DNA of 64,000 bases from Ryuthela nishihirai. Its lineage: Eukaryota; Arthropoda; Arachnida; Araneae; Heptathelidae. This document shows, one piece after another, positions 1 through 10,905 of the stretch; position 1 is the stretch's first letter; the number at the start of each line of letters is the position of its first letter. Under the pieces are notes generated by a model. The model was given only the letters and a program-made list of their open reading frames with translations, made no database searches and was not told where the DNA came from. Both the position numbers and the translations under genes were made by a program. Location of the stretch: the NCBI GenBank assembly GCA_038380435.1, contig JAWZYU010000028.1:20320201-20384200 (forward strand). The letters are read 5' to 3'.

Positions 1-1223
1 GTAGCTTCAGCTCCTAGTAAATAGGGAATGGATCTTGCCATGTGCATGTGATCAAGAGACTGTTTTCAATCATAAGAAAACCACAGTGTCATGCACATAG
101 TCAGAGTTGTGCAGTAGGGGCATGCTCCTCCACATCCACCAATATTTTAGTATGGTAAAACAATTGTGCCCAAATTTTGAAATGCAAAAATTTATTAACT
201 CTTCTTATCTGCATTTAATAAACTTTTTTCAGAAAACACAGACTAAATTGCTATCTATATATCAGCAAATATTACACTTAAAATTGAAACTATATGATTC
301 CATGTTGCTCTAAGTTGTAGAGATAATACATTGTGCCTTGAATCCCCTGTTCATGCTGACAATAGGATTATGTTTACCAAACTAATTTGAAATGCAAGAA
401 CACCAAGACGTAACAATTTGAAATCAGCAGATATGATTTCAAGTCGGTCATTATGTTATTTATTAAATGCACTCCTTTTTGTCCTTTTCCTCAGCAACAA
501 CTTGCCATAATAAAAGGAAATGAAATCGATAACTTTCTGCAAGAGTGGAGAAGGACAGCTACAAGCTACCTATTCCTACAAGGGGCATTCAAGATTATAT
601 GTACTCTTGAGATAATACATTTTGATACATTGGTTCTTGACTTTTTGTAAGCCATTTATATAATTTCGTGTATGTATAGAGATAAAGCCCTGCACAGAAC
701 AAAAGTTCTACCTGCAAGATCGAATCCACAACCACATATGCAAAGTCTGATCTGCACTCGCATCTGAAAAACTTTATTAACATCCACATATATTTGCTAC
801 TTAATAGCTGTTCAGGTTTTACAAATGCTTGAGGGCTGATGTATGTTTGGGAGTAAAAGACTAATACTTAACTGAAAAAAATATGTTGCAATAAAAAAAG
901 TGTCTTTCAGAAAAAATATGCCTTACTAAATATTAGATAAAATTACATTATAAATAATATAAATTTTCAAATTCTTTTGAGTATTTTGCTATTTTAAATA
1001 CAATTATCTGTGTTTATGGGAATACACTCCTTTTTATTAACCAGTACCTACTCTCTACATTTTCCTCTATAAACTTGGTGATCTCCACAGACTTAATTCC
1101 AATTTTCTACGCAACACTTGAGTAATGTTTTGAACTTATATTTTCTCTGTCAGGAAAATGATTGCTTCTTTCACCTAAGTTTTTTTTTTAATTTGTGACT
1201 TTATCTCGATGTATTTTTTCTTG
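1..1223. other. AT-rich DNA, no gene seen
   Basis: Only short open frames (under 70 codons) with no recognisable motif. No tRNA-like boxes or repeat arrays were seen. Confidence 0.6.
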
Positions 1224-1227
1224 TTAA

Positions 1228-1379
1228 CCCTCCTGGTGTTACGTATTTATCCTTCTCTCTGCTTTGTAAGCACACAGTAAGGCTTAAGCAATGGTTGGGT
1301 GTTGTTCCCACCATGTCAGTACCACTAGAAGACCACTTAGCTGTGGGGAGAGTAGAACACATTCAAGCTGCCAGGAGGG
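1228..1379. mobile_element. TTAA-flanked MITE, piggyBac-like
   Basis: A 152-bp element begins CCCTCCTGG and ends CCAGGAGGG, a perfect 9-bp terminal inverted repeat. It is bounded on both sides by TTAA (1224-1227 and 1380-1383). TTAA duplication with a CCC start is the hallmark of the piggyBac superfamily. There is no coding capacity, so it would be mobilised in trans. It lies about 2.8 kb from a piggyBac transposase relic, but descent from that element is not shown. Confidence 0.72.
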
Positions 1380-1383
1380 TTAA

Positions 1384-2133
1384 AATGGATATCATCATTG
1401 AATTTTCAAATCATCTTTCATTACCTAAAGTAGTTTGTTTTTGCTTGTGTCAGCCATCAATAATGCAGTAATGTTTGCCCATGTTCCTAAAGATTTTATC
1501 TGCATCTATTATTTTACCAAACTAATTTGAAAAGATGATTTTATCTGCTATCCACATTAACATTAATCTTTCATCCATGGAGTTCTTTTAAATGCAGATA
1601 AAACTATGGATATTCACATCTGCTTAGGGTCTATATATACACACACACCATAACAGAAGTGTTAGTGGAACATGGACTGAGAGACTGATCTAGATGACTA
1701 AATTGAAATTTGTACACAATATTGTATTTCTAATATATTTTGGATACAGCTACCCACCATGCATTTCTTGATGTCAAAAATTTTTTTTTGCAACAACCAG
1801 CAACTGCATTTAAAAGGAAACAAACACACAACCACCCACTGCACTCAAAAGATATGGGTTACATCAAAGATATAGAAGAAAAAAACAGTAATATATAGTT
1901 TTCTAAAAAATAGTATGGCTATGTGGGAGAGAAAAAACAAACGTGGTTTTCTAAAATATAATATGGCTATATGGAAGCTTTTGAAAAAAAAAAAGGATAG
2001 TATGATGCATAACCTCTACTACAGACCATCATTGACTGCTTTATAACCCCAAAAGTGCTGAACTAATTTTATTATGCCAAGATGGCAATTATTCATGAAA
2101 ACTTGTGCATAATTGTGTTCTTTCTCATGACCT
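1384..2133. other. AT-rich gap with a small duplication
   Basis: No gene. A motif of about 30 bp (TTTTCTAAAA...ATGGCTAT) occurs twice at 1896-1925 and 1947-1976. A short TA/CA run lies near 1633-1648. Confidence 0.5.
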
Positions 2134-2137
2134 TTAA

Positions 2138-2258
2138 CCCTTTGATGCCCAGAACGGCCCAAAATGGCCAAAATTTTGAAATGGACTAGTCCGAATAGTG
2201 CTATTTCTTTGTGTTTACTACCTCTACCATTTTCTTAGATTTCTTGGGCGTTAAAGGG
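2138..2258. mobile_element. Probable TTAA-type MITE remnant
   Basis: After a TTAA at 2134-2137 the element starts CCCTTTGATGCCC. At 2246-2258 lies GGGCGTTAAAGGG, its inverted partner with two mismatches. The right-hand TTAA is missing because a SINE-A copy begins immediately there. It is a likely piggyBac-type MITE, but less certain than the one at 1228 because only one flank is intact. Confidence 0.5.
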
Positions 2259-2620
2259 GCGGTGGTGGCTCAGTCAGTAGCACACTAGGCTTGTAAACTG
2301 CAGTTTCCAGGTTCGAGTCCCAGCTGGGTCAGCATTGAGATTTATCTCCACAAAACTCACTGCCCTTCCCATGGTCAGCAGGGAACACCGCAGGGCTTGG
2401 AAAGGCAATCCATCGGATGGGGCGTTAAGCCGTGGCCTGTGTGTGGGAGAGCCATACCCTGTGAATGTTAAAGAACACACTAGATGGCCTTGATGGGAGG
2501 CTACCATCTGTCTCCCAACAGCTATTCCAATGGCCTGAGCGTTCGGGGTTTCTTGTGACCTGGTCATTTAGCCCATTGTGTGCAAAAAAAGTGTTGCTCA
2601 GAGGTAAAACAACCCAACTA
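2257..2620 (+). mobile_element. SINE-A copy, near full length
   Basis: The tRNA-derived head has a box A-like GTGGCTCAGTCAGTAG and a box B-like GGTTCGAGTCC. A core follows with GGATGGGGCGTTAAGCCG and a TTAAAGAACAC block. The tail ends in AGAGGTAAAACAACCCAA. About ten other pieces of the same family lie in this window. The core resembles the Meta-domain of MetaSINEs, as I recall it. It has no coding capacity. Confidence 0.85.
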
Positions 2621-2871
2621 ATGACCTTTAAATGTCCATTTCTGTTTGATGTTTAGGTCCTAGGTTCAATAGCCACTTGTGATGTTTTTTTACTGTCATA
2701 TGGGCATTACTTCTACATGCCAGCAGCAGAACCAGTTCCAGAGAGGGACCTTTCCAACCTCTGCTTAGCTATAATGCTTAACATTGTGCAAGTATGCTTC
2801 ACCTGTATAAAAATTTCTCAAAAACAGAATGCACTAGTATTATTCATCTTAAATATTTTTTTGCTGACATG
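2621..2871. other. No feature seen
   Basis: AT-rich DNA without recognisable motifs. Confidence 0.4.
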
Positions 2872-2936
2872 GTTAGAATTGAACTCTCAACTCTCTAAAT
2901 ACATGCCAGAGTGCTCTACCAGTTAAACCATGCATT
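2872..2936 (-). repeat. tRNA-like SINE head
   Basis: On the minus strand a box A-like TTTAACTGGTAGAGCACTC is followed at proper spacing by a box B-like GAGTTCAATTCTAAC. The acceptor arms do not pair, so it is a tRNA-derived SINE remnant rather than a functional tRNA gene. Confidence 0.5.
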
Positions 2937-3415
2937 AGATAATAATAATCTTCCAGGATAAGACCTTTAAATTTTTCACTGAAATGTGCCAGACTTTGTG
3001 CCATCTATACTTCAGGAAAGCCAACTTATTTTCCAATTGTTGCTAATGATTTTAAATGTTATTCTCTGACTCTTCTTAGCCTTGGGGAGGGGGGAGACCC
3101 ACACCCAGGAGTCTTAATTCCTATCCGACAGAGAGGGACTTTCCAAGCCTATCATCGTTCTCTTCCTCAGAAATTTTTTTGAATCCTTTCCTTGAAGATA
3201 AGGTGGGAGTTAGTGGATTGGTCATCTTGAGACATTAGGCTCATTAAATGACCTTGCACTAAATATCAATAAACAGTACCAGCTCTTCAAATAGTGTTCA
3301 TAATCCTATGTCACACTTTCTGTCTCATTTATCAGACGGTGCTTCCATATATCTGTGACTTGCCCCTATCCTGCCAATCCATTACTCAGTCTCAGAGCTT
3401 TATCCATACTTAATC
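2937..3415. other. No feature seen
   Basis: No gene or clear repeat. Confidence 0.4.
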
Positions 3416-3610
3416 CTGGGTGGGGCTGCTAATTAGTGTGCCAGACTCGTAATCTGTTCTTTCCAGGTTCAAGTCCCAACTGGGTCTGCAATTGAAATTT
3501 ATCTCTATTAACTCCTATCCTTAGTGAGAAAGGGGACACTGTTGAACTTGTAAAGGCTATATATTCACGACCCTATATCTAAGAGGCTATACCCGGTGCA
3601 CATGAAGTAT
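3416..3610 (+). mobile_element. SINE-A copy, diverged and partial
   Basis: The head (CCAGACTCGTAATCTG, GGTTCAAGTCCCAACTGGGT) and part of the core (GAGAAAGGGGACAC, GAGGCTATACCCGGTGCAC) are recognisable. The GGATGGGACGTTAAG block and the tail are lost. Confidence 0.65.
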
Positions 3611-3611
3611 C

Positions 3612-3769
3612 ATGATGACAATAGATGTAGAGGAAAAATTGTCTTGAGCCTACACCTCCTAATGGCATGTTAGTTGCTCTCACTGCTGATCACCCACTGA
3701 TCAATCTCTCTTCTTTTGCTGATGTTAAGCTATATACCATAGGGTCAGTTGCTGTCTTTTGAATGCATT
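3612..3769 (-). mobile_element. SINE-C copy, minus arm of an inverted pair
   Basis: Its reverse complement matches 3837-4057. The segment 3702-3769 is about 90% identical to 3837-3903 by eye. The rest aligns with gaps through a TTTTTCCTCTA block. The tRNA-like boxes are mostly lost. Confidence 0.6.
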
Positions 3770-3836
3770 TGGAGACTATCCTTCAGAGTCATTCCAGGCT
3801 CTGATCTCGGATCTATGTCCTTTCACACAACCATTC

Positions 3837-4057
3837 ACTGCATTCAAAAGAGTGACTGACCCTATGGTATATAGCTTAACATCAGCAATAGAGGAGAGAT
3901 TAATCTGCAGCCAGTAGCTCAGTGGTTAGAGCATGTGAATGTCATTAGATGATCATGGATTTGGATCCCTGCTGAAGATAATTTTTCCTCTATTATCCAT
4001 TTTTGTCCTTATTATCCATGGCTGAAGATAATTTTTCCTCTATTATCCATTTTTGTC
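3837..4057 (+). mobile_element. SINE-C copy, tRNA-like, plus arm of an inverted pair
   Basis: A classic box A, TAGCTCAGTGGTTAGAG, lies at about 3912. A box B-like GATTTGGATCC follows near 3957. A 67-bp 5' segment is shared with the minus copy. The 3' part (GATAATTTTTCCTCTATT...) is duplicated in tandem at 3973-4009 and 4021-4057. Confidence 0.6.
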
Positions 4058-4134
4058 ATGATATTTGAACAGTTTAATAGTGATGAAATGGTTAGCAAAA
4101 TCAATGATATTCTGTGTATTAATTTTGGAACACA

Positions 4135-5330
4135 AATAAATGTTACACTTCTTACAAATTTTTATACCAACTTGGTTCTTTTTTGTGCACAATCTTCCTC
4201 CTCCACTGATTTTTGCATAACATCCTGAACACTGGTGCTTTTTCCAATTTGAGGTATTTTCTCTTTGATTTGAATTAACCTTTTCCTCTCATTTTCATAT
4301 TTCTGTTGTGATATAGGTCTAACAGCTGGAGGACTTAATGCTCTCTAAAGTCATGTTTAGTTTTTCTTTTTCACTTGCTTCATTACTACCCATGATTTCC
4401 CAACAGCAATGTACAACAATAATTCAAATGCAGCTTTATGATCCCAGTATGTTTTCTTTAGGGGTGAAAAATAACTTTCTATTTGATCCAAAATATCAAT
4501 GCCTTCTTTACCAATATTGTATTCTGTAATGGCAATGAGTGTTTTCACTTCTCCCAGCTGATTTTTTTCCCAGTAGCCTCTGTATCACGTTTTACAGTCA
4601 AGAAAAGCACATCTCTTTTATCTCTATTTTCCATCAGAAATTTCTTTTGAACTTTCCCTTTAATATTTCATTTTTTCAAATTTAAATTCATTACATTGGA
4701 ATTGTTTCCTAGTAATTATCTGATACTATAACCCTTCATTTAGATATTGACTACAAAGATCAAGCACAATTTTTTTCTCCTATTCCCATTGCATCATCCA
4801 CAAAATATTTTTTTTAGTATATAGTGATATTCAAAAAACTTAAAGGACTGTAGAGTTTCAACATTATGAAGTTATATTTATATAATGAATGAATATTATT
4901 TATATAATGAATGAAAATTAATGAAGTTACATTTACTGTGTATACGCTGGTGAAACTAGAATTATCCACAGTAAAGAATCATTGTTTCATCCACAACCAT
5001 AAATTCATCTGGTATACAATTTGTGAAAAATTTAACTTTCATAATTTTAAATATATTTTGAATTTTATATAGCCAATCAGATTAGTCTGCAGCTTCAGTG
5101 TCAGTAGAGTGCATGCATTTCAAAAAGTAACTGAAATCTGTTTCTACTCATAATGTCGGATGCTACTAAATTTCTATGTAAAATAAACTTATTCCAGTAT
5201 TCAAAAATGTTTGGATAATTTGCCATTCCTATGTAAAGTAGCAGTGCTAAAAACTTTTGGATTTCAGCTGTATTGGTTGGTGGTATTCATTGATTTATTC
5301 CAGCAGACAGACTGTGGATTTTACTATTCT
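4135..5330 (-). pseudogene. piggyBac transposase relic
   Basis: No long frame survives, but conserved piggyBac blocks appear in the right order across the three minus frames. At about 5265-5110 there is a LALLLYIGMANYP block, then a WNKF stretch and MSRNRFQLLFEMHAL. Near 4990 lies PDEFMVVDET, which corresponds to the DDE_Tnp_1_7 segment with the first catalytic Asp. Near 4780 is KIVLDLCSQYLNEG. Near 4640 is a KRDVLFLT block. At 4548-4380 is YNIGKEGIDILDQIESYFSP followed by AAFELLLYIAVGKSW. At about 4245-4150 a Cys-rich tail follows with paired C-x2-C motifs, as in many piggyBac proteins. Stops and frameshifts break it throughout. The family role would be cut-and-paste transposition at TTAA. 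The N-terminus is not identified. Confidence 0.8.
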
Positions 5331-6104
5331 GTACTTGACCAGCATTTCTGTTTGTTTCTATAACAGACATATCTAATATTTTCTCATCTAAAAAATTGTT
5401 ATACACTTGTAAAACGTAAATTTGATGTATTGTCAGGATATTCTTTAGGATACCTATTGTAGTACCTATGAACTATGAAATGATTGTGAAACAAAAACCA
5501 AATATGGAAAGATCTTACAAGTTTTTTTCCACATCAGTACAGATTTTCTAAATGACATCCATCATTCTGAGCATACATGCAGCCAGTTGATGATTAGAAG
5601 CCTGCAGTGTCTCAAGCTTAATATTAGTGATTGCTATATCAGGAAATCCTTCAGATAACTAATGGCTTCTCCTGAAAGATGAACACCTGTAGGAAATTAA
5701 GCAACCTGGGAAATGTTCATTATTAAGTCACTACATTGACAGTTGGCAAGTATGTGTGGTGTGTCCCCATTTGCTGGAACCATACCTATTTTTCATTCAT
5801 ACAGACTTAAAAAAAAAATAACCATCAAGCATTTGAGCATGTTTTTCACCATTCACTGGTATTTCTTCCTCAGTTTCTGAGTTCTCAAAGAATTATGACC
5901 GACAAATCCTCTTTCCAGAAGTTTTTCAGATTCAGCAAATCTCTGAAAAGGATGTTTTATTTGTTCATTAATCCATTGAGATGAATATGACAGTCACAAC
6001 TGAAAATTATATATTCCATCCTATATTCCATTGCAGTCTAACGTTTTGAGGAGCATGACACGTAAACCATCTGTTAATTGGTGCAATATTTTGATTCTTT
6101 AGGG
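5331..6104. other. Unassigned AT-rich stretch
   Basis: This is upstream of the piggyBac relic on the minus strand. Short minus-frame stretches such as RFAESEKLLERGFVGHNSL near 5930 and HLSGEAISYLKDFPDI near 5670 look protein-like, but I cannot assign them. They could be an extension of the relic or another decayed transposase. Confidence 0.3.
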
Positions 6105-6303
6105 CAGTGGTTCTCAACCTTTTATGCTTCATGTACCCCCCGGAAATGTGTATGTAACTGGTGTACCCCTTGTATAGATAGATAAAAGTATAGTTATAGT
6201 ATAACAATGGTTATTTTTATTTTGTTACTAGATCTAGTGACTTTTGAGTTCTCACAGCGTACCCCAAAGAATTTTACTGCATACCCCACATTGAGAACCC
6301 CTA
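6105..6303 (+). mobile_element. hAT-like MITE, copy 1
   Basis: The 199-bp element starts CAGTGGTTCTC and ends GAGAACCCCTA. It is flanked by 8-bp repeats ctttaggg (6097-6104) and ctttagga (6304-6311) with one mismatch. An 8-bp target duplication and CAG-type ends are typical of hAT elements. A second copy in the opposite orientation lies at 15911-16093. It is non-coding. Confidence 0.8.
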
Positions 6304-7235
6304 CTTTAGGAGAAAGCTTTGAGTTCAACCCTCAAAATTCGCCTTTCAGAGGCCTAGGATAAACCCTTATTAATAGAAAGATTAACATGTCAATTTTCAT
6401 GCATTGTATTGGATTAACATATGGATTCAGTTAACATTTTCAGATGTAGAGACAGTCCTGAGTCATCCTGGATTAATCTAGACTAATCTTTTTTTTTTTC
6501 ATTTGATTAGAAGTTATATTGTTTTAGCTGTGACTACCTCACATCCTAGAAACTTCTTACTGAATGCATGCTATGTTACTATCACTGATTGACTTATGAT
6601 ATGTTCTTCGACAGTGAAGGTTCTTTGTTGTAAACTTAATTGAGTCATTTTGAGCTTGCAACAAAAAGTGGAGGAGGCAATATTTAGTAAAAAAATACTT
6701 TTACCTGATTACTGCAATTTATTATTCAATCTTGTCTTTAATGGTTACCCTTTAATTTCATTTGGAATTGGCTACATTTTTTGTCCAGCCTGTATGATTG
6801 ATTATACCCTGGTAAGAAGTACTTAGAGATGAATTACTATCCATTCTGAAAAATGATAAATGTGACATCATCCTTTAAATCTGAAATAAACCTCCTCAAA
6901 TACTCAACAAATCCTCTTCAAATATCTTCTCAAATCATCTCGGAGTTCAGTATCTTCAATGGAGAGGCCACATGTTACAATGTGAAGTAGAAGGGAGCCA
7001 TCTAAAGACCTGTAATCATACTAATTTTATTCAGGTCGCATGCTTGCGAATATCCTTCTTTTCTTTTACAAGGCGAGTTCTGATGCCATCTAGGCACAGA
7101 GCAGGGAACCAACAACTCATTAATTATTTTATCCAATTCTCACATTTATGAGAGAAATCTTTTTCCAAATCTCTGAACATCACTGCTTATCAGCCAAATC
7201 AGACTTGGGCAGCTCATCTCAGAAATAAGAACACA
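6304..7235. other. No feature seen
   Basis: AT-rich DNA with no gene, array or strong inverted repeat. Confidence 0.4.
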
Positions 7236-7344
7236 CCATGCCGAGATGAGGCTTCCCACTGCTGGGATCAAACTGTGGACCCTGAGGGAAGTCTGCAAGC
7301 ACTGCTGAGAGGTGATGACTTAATCCACAATGCCAAGAGGCTAG
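7236..7344 (-). repeat. tRNA-like SINE head
   Basis: The minus strand reads GCCTCTTGGCATTGTGGAT, with a weak box A. About 60 bases later comes a box B-like CAGTTTGATCCCAGC. No acceptor stem forms. Confidence 0.4.
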
Positions 7345-7990
7345 ACCCAAAGGGCATCATTACGATTAAGTACATATGCATTCTTGGTCCATCTTAACTA
7401 CCCTTTCATACTACAGGTTGAAAACCAGATATACTAAAAGATTACATTAAAGCATATGCTTAGTAAGCAACATAAGTGATTTTCATGGCATGTAAGTTAA
7501 CTATTTTTGAGCATCACTGGTGATGCTCATGGCAGTGAACATGTTAAATTTTGTAATAGCCTATTAAAACAAGTACAGTAGCTGCTAGTTATTGTGATCA
7601 CTTTTGGAAACCATATTTTGATTCAATTAAGTGGCAATTGAAATAAGTGAAATATCTTAAGAATAGCATCAAGAGGTTGGTAAAATTGCACGTTATAAAA
7701 TATGTATATAGAGAGAGTGGAAAAATGATAAACATTATAAAATATAAATTTTGGGTTTATTACAAACTGATAAGAGGAAGGTGGAAACTAACACAAATTA
7801 AAAATATTTAGTTCATACCTAACAATTATAATTTAAAATAGTCACTTATTTTAGGTTTGCTCTGAATTGTCACTGTAAATTCTCTTGAGGGATGCTGTAT
7901 AACAATTTATAGTCACATCAGTTGCTCAACCTTCTTCCAACACTCTCATCATGAACCATTTATTTCCACCCAATCATTAAACTCTTGTTC
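7345..7990. other. No feature seen
   Basis: AT-rich DNA with no recognisable element. Confidence 0.4.
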
Positions 7991-9045
7991 ACCCATGTTG
8001 TCAGGCTGCTCCACATGGCCAGTATTTTGTGTTTGTTGAATTCCATCACAATATACTAATCTGGTTTTTCGATAACAATTGTTAATACAAATGTCAGAAA
8101 CTTTATTCCATGCATTCATCATCATATGAAATGTATCTAGAATAGATATCAGCTTTACAATGTCATATGAAGTTCCAAGATAATGTATAGATAATGTATC
8201 GATTTGTGTGGTAAGGTAGAAAAATTAGTTTAATACTAGTGTAATTTTTATCTTTTCATTGTCCAATTGCTTATCCCATCTGCAAAGGTAATCATCAAAT
8301 ACAGAAGCTGCTATCTTAACATTGATACTGTTAGAATATTAAACAGACAGAGTTTGTTCCTTTGAAACATCTAGGAGATTTATTCTTGCCTTTCTGAAAG
8401 GTTTACTAAAGTTTCAGCTTCAGAGTTCCTCTCATATTGCAAGTTTGTAGGTTTGTAATTCTGTTTTTAAATTCTTTCCTGAAGAAGCAGAGACATTTTC
8501 AAAATTCATGCAATGTTTCAGAGTAGCCATGTAGTATAGCATAGTTTATTATTTATTATTAACTGGCTAATAGCTTGTAGTTAGTCCAGTATATTATTTA
8601 TTACCTGTATTAAAGATATGGATTGTAAGTACTTAACACAGTTTGCTAAGCAGTTCTTGCCAATGTTCAAATGCTGATCAATCAGAATCATTGTTTTTCT
8701 CCATGGAGTTTCTTTTTATAAACAATGCCATGCTTCTTCCATCTTGTCAGCCATCCATCTGTTCCATTAAACTCTTCTAATTTTTCACCAAAATCATTGG
8801 CTTTTTGTAAAAGAATGTAGGGATTTTTTAAGGGGCTTCATCTATGTCATATGATTTTTTTCCTTCATACTTTCATTTTCTGTTTGCACTAGTCACACTT
8901 TTGTTTAATGTGTCAGAGGATTTTGATAAAGATGACTGTGGTATTCCTAACTTAGCAGCCACTTCTCTTTTAGACAAGTTGTTTAACTTGTCATGATTTT
9001 CTACAGCTTTTCTGTTACTCAGATCTGTTCTCTTATTCACTGACA
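7991..9045 (-). pseudogene. pogo/jerky-type transposase relic
   Basis: Blocks in pogo order can be read on the minus strand. From about 9044 the sequence starts Met-Ser-Val-Asn-Lys-Arg and reaches SKREVAAKLGIPQSSLSK, a CENP-B/psq-like helix-turn-helix. At about 8800-8700 is GTDGWLTRWKKHGIVYKK, the second DNA-binding domain. A short FEHWQELLSKLC block follows near 8660. At 8310-8040 lie FDDYLCRWDKQL, KIKITLVLN and NAWNKVSDICINNCYRK, as in the C-terminal part of the DDE_1 domain. In that block the usual Asp-Asn of LIVDN reads Leu-Asn, so a catalytic Asp is apparently lost. Frames change and stops are frequent, so it is dead. The family role is cut-and-paste transposition at TA. Confidence 0.75.
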
Positions 9046-9507
9046 TTTTTTATAAAAGTTTTGAAAAGAAAGAATGAAAAAATTTAGCCAATGATCAGTG
9101 ACAACTATCACCATTACAGTGAAATGAATTACTGATTGAAAAGAGCAAATAGGTGTGGTTAGAGCACATTTACACTCTTGAGAATATACCAAAATTTTGC
9201 TTTATCTCATGATGAGTAGCAGAAAATGTGACATCATTCATTTCTTGGCATAAGATAGGGCAATACAAGACATCTCTGCGAGTGCACATGTGTGGAAGCT
9301 TTAAAAGCACCCATATACATAGATGCAAATTTTTTTCTTAAACCCACTCCTTAAGTGCCTCAGATAATCCTTTCTGACCCCTTCTTTCAGCAGCAATGCA
9401 CATGGGAATTTCTCGGAATTTCAATATGCTCCACTGCCCCAAGGCTAGAATCAAAGAACTATTTTTTTTTGGTTATTACTGTCCTTGTGTTGTTCACCTG
9501 GCATTAC
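9046..9507. other. No feature seen
   Basis: No gene or repeat recognised. Confidence 0.4.
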
Positions 9508-9838
9508 TCCAGCTGGGTCAGTGTTGAGATTTATCTCCACAAAATACCCCACCTTTCCCACGGTCAGTAGAAGACATTAATGGGCTTGGAAATTGGAAAG
9601 ATCGCCATCCATCGGATGGAACGTTAAACCGTGGCCTCATGTGCGGGAGAGTCATACCTTGTACACGTTAAAGAACACGCTGGATGACCTTGACGGGATC
9701 CTACCATCTGTCTCCCAACAGCTGTTCCAGTGGGTCCCCTCCCCCAACCTTCTCTGAGCCTTCGGGGTCCATGTGACGTGGCCATTTAGCACATGGTGTG
9801 CAAAAAAGTGCTGCTCAGAGATAAAACAACCCAACCCT
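9508..9838 (+). mobile_element. SINE-A copy, 5'-truncated
   Basis: It begins inside the head at CCAGCTGGGTCAGTG and then carries the whole core (GGATGGAACGTTAAACCG, CACGTTAAAGAACAC). The tail is GATAAAACAACCCAAC. Target duplications were not resolved. Confidence 0.85.
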
Positions 9839-10835
9839 GGCATTACTAAGAAGGGACCATTAAACCCCAAACAACCTAACCAAGCTAAGAAGGGATTTTT
9901 TTGATGGACTTGAGTGGTGTGAGGGCAAAAAGTACACCTGTCGTGGCCTTAAATGTGTCTTTCTGCAATCTGCTAAAAACTGTTTAAAATTGTTTTGTTT
10001 CTTAAACTCTGATGACATGTAATATATATTTTGCCAAATACCAACCCTGTTTGAAAATGAGAATTGGTGTAATTTGATTCTAATAATCAAAAATGTGATT
10101 TTAATAAATGCCAAAAATATAGTGCATTTTAATTAATCGAATTTGTTCTGAAATTTGATTCTATAAAGTGGTTGATTCCAAATAACCAATGATCAAAAAT
10201 AACTAGGGGCTACTGTAGTTAAAAAAATTCTTAGCAGCATGTATTTATGTATATGTTTTACAAAGGTATCAGAAAACATTTTTTTTCTCTAACCAGGCTT
10301 TGAATCAGTAATCATTGAAATAGTTCCGTCTTGGGCTTGAAAATTTGAGCTTGAACTTATTACTAGTCCCTCTGTGTGTATGTATGTATATACTGGATAA
10401 TCACAAAGTAGCGTAACAATTTCAAATAAATATAACTGTCATGAGAGGAAAACTAATGACAATGAAGAGAAATACATAAGAGTTCAATTTTCATTAGTTG
10501 TCATGTCAACAGGAAGTGCTACTATAAGAAAACCAGAAGTGGTAGGTTATACAAGTGCAGAGAAAGCATAATGTGTGGTTTTCAACAAAATGTCGTGCTT
10601 CCCTGTCTCCTACTGCAAGGGAAAGATTATCTAAATTGGTAATTCCTAGGCAGCTGGATCATGGTGGCCTTTAACATCTTTAATGTGCCAGAAGATACTA
10701 TACTCCCAAAAGATTTTATTGCAAGTTTGTTCTTTTTCCTAATAGAAATTTTCCCTTTTAACAGTTTTTTTTTTGATTGGCCGTAAAAATTAGCAAATTA
10801 CATTTTGTGTAATAACATGATCTACTTCTACTACA
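9839..10835. other. No gene seen
   Basis: AT-rich with a short TGTA/TATG run near 10373-10392. No assignable open frame. Confidence 0.4.
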
Positions 10836-10905
10836 GGAGGTGGGGATAGCTCAGTCAGTTGTGCACCAGGCTCATAAGTTCCTGGTTCAAGTCCTACCTG
10901 GTGTA
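10836..10905 (+). repeat. tRNA-like SINE head only
   Basis: Box A-like GGGGATAGCTCAGTCAGT and box B-like GGTTCAAGTCCTACC resemble the SINE-A head. The SINE-A core does not follow. Confidence 0.55.

Noticed and set aside
3906..3976. Functional tRNA gene
   Set aside because: A and B boxes are good, but the acceptor stem does not pair and the sequence continues into a repeated SINE body. The same applies to the other tRNA-like heads.
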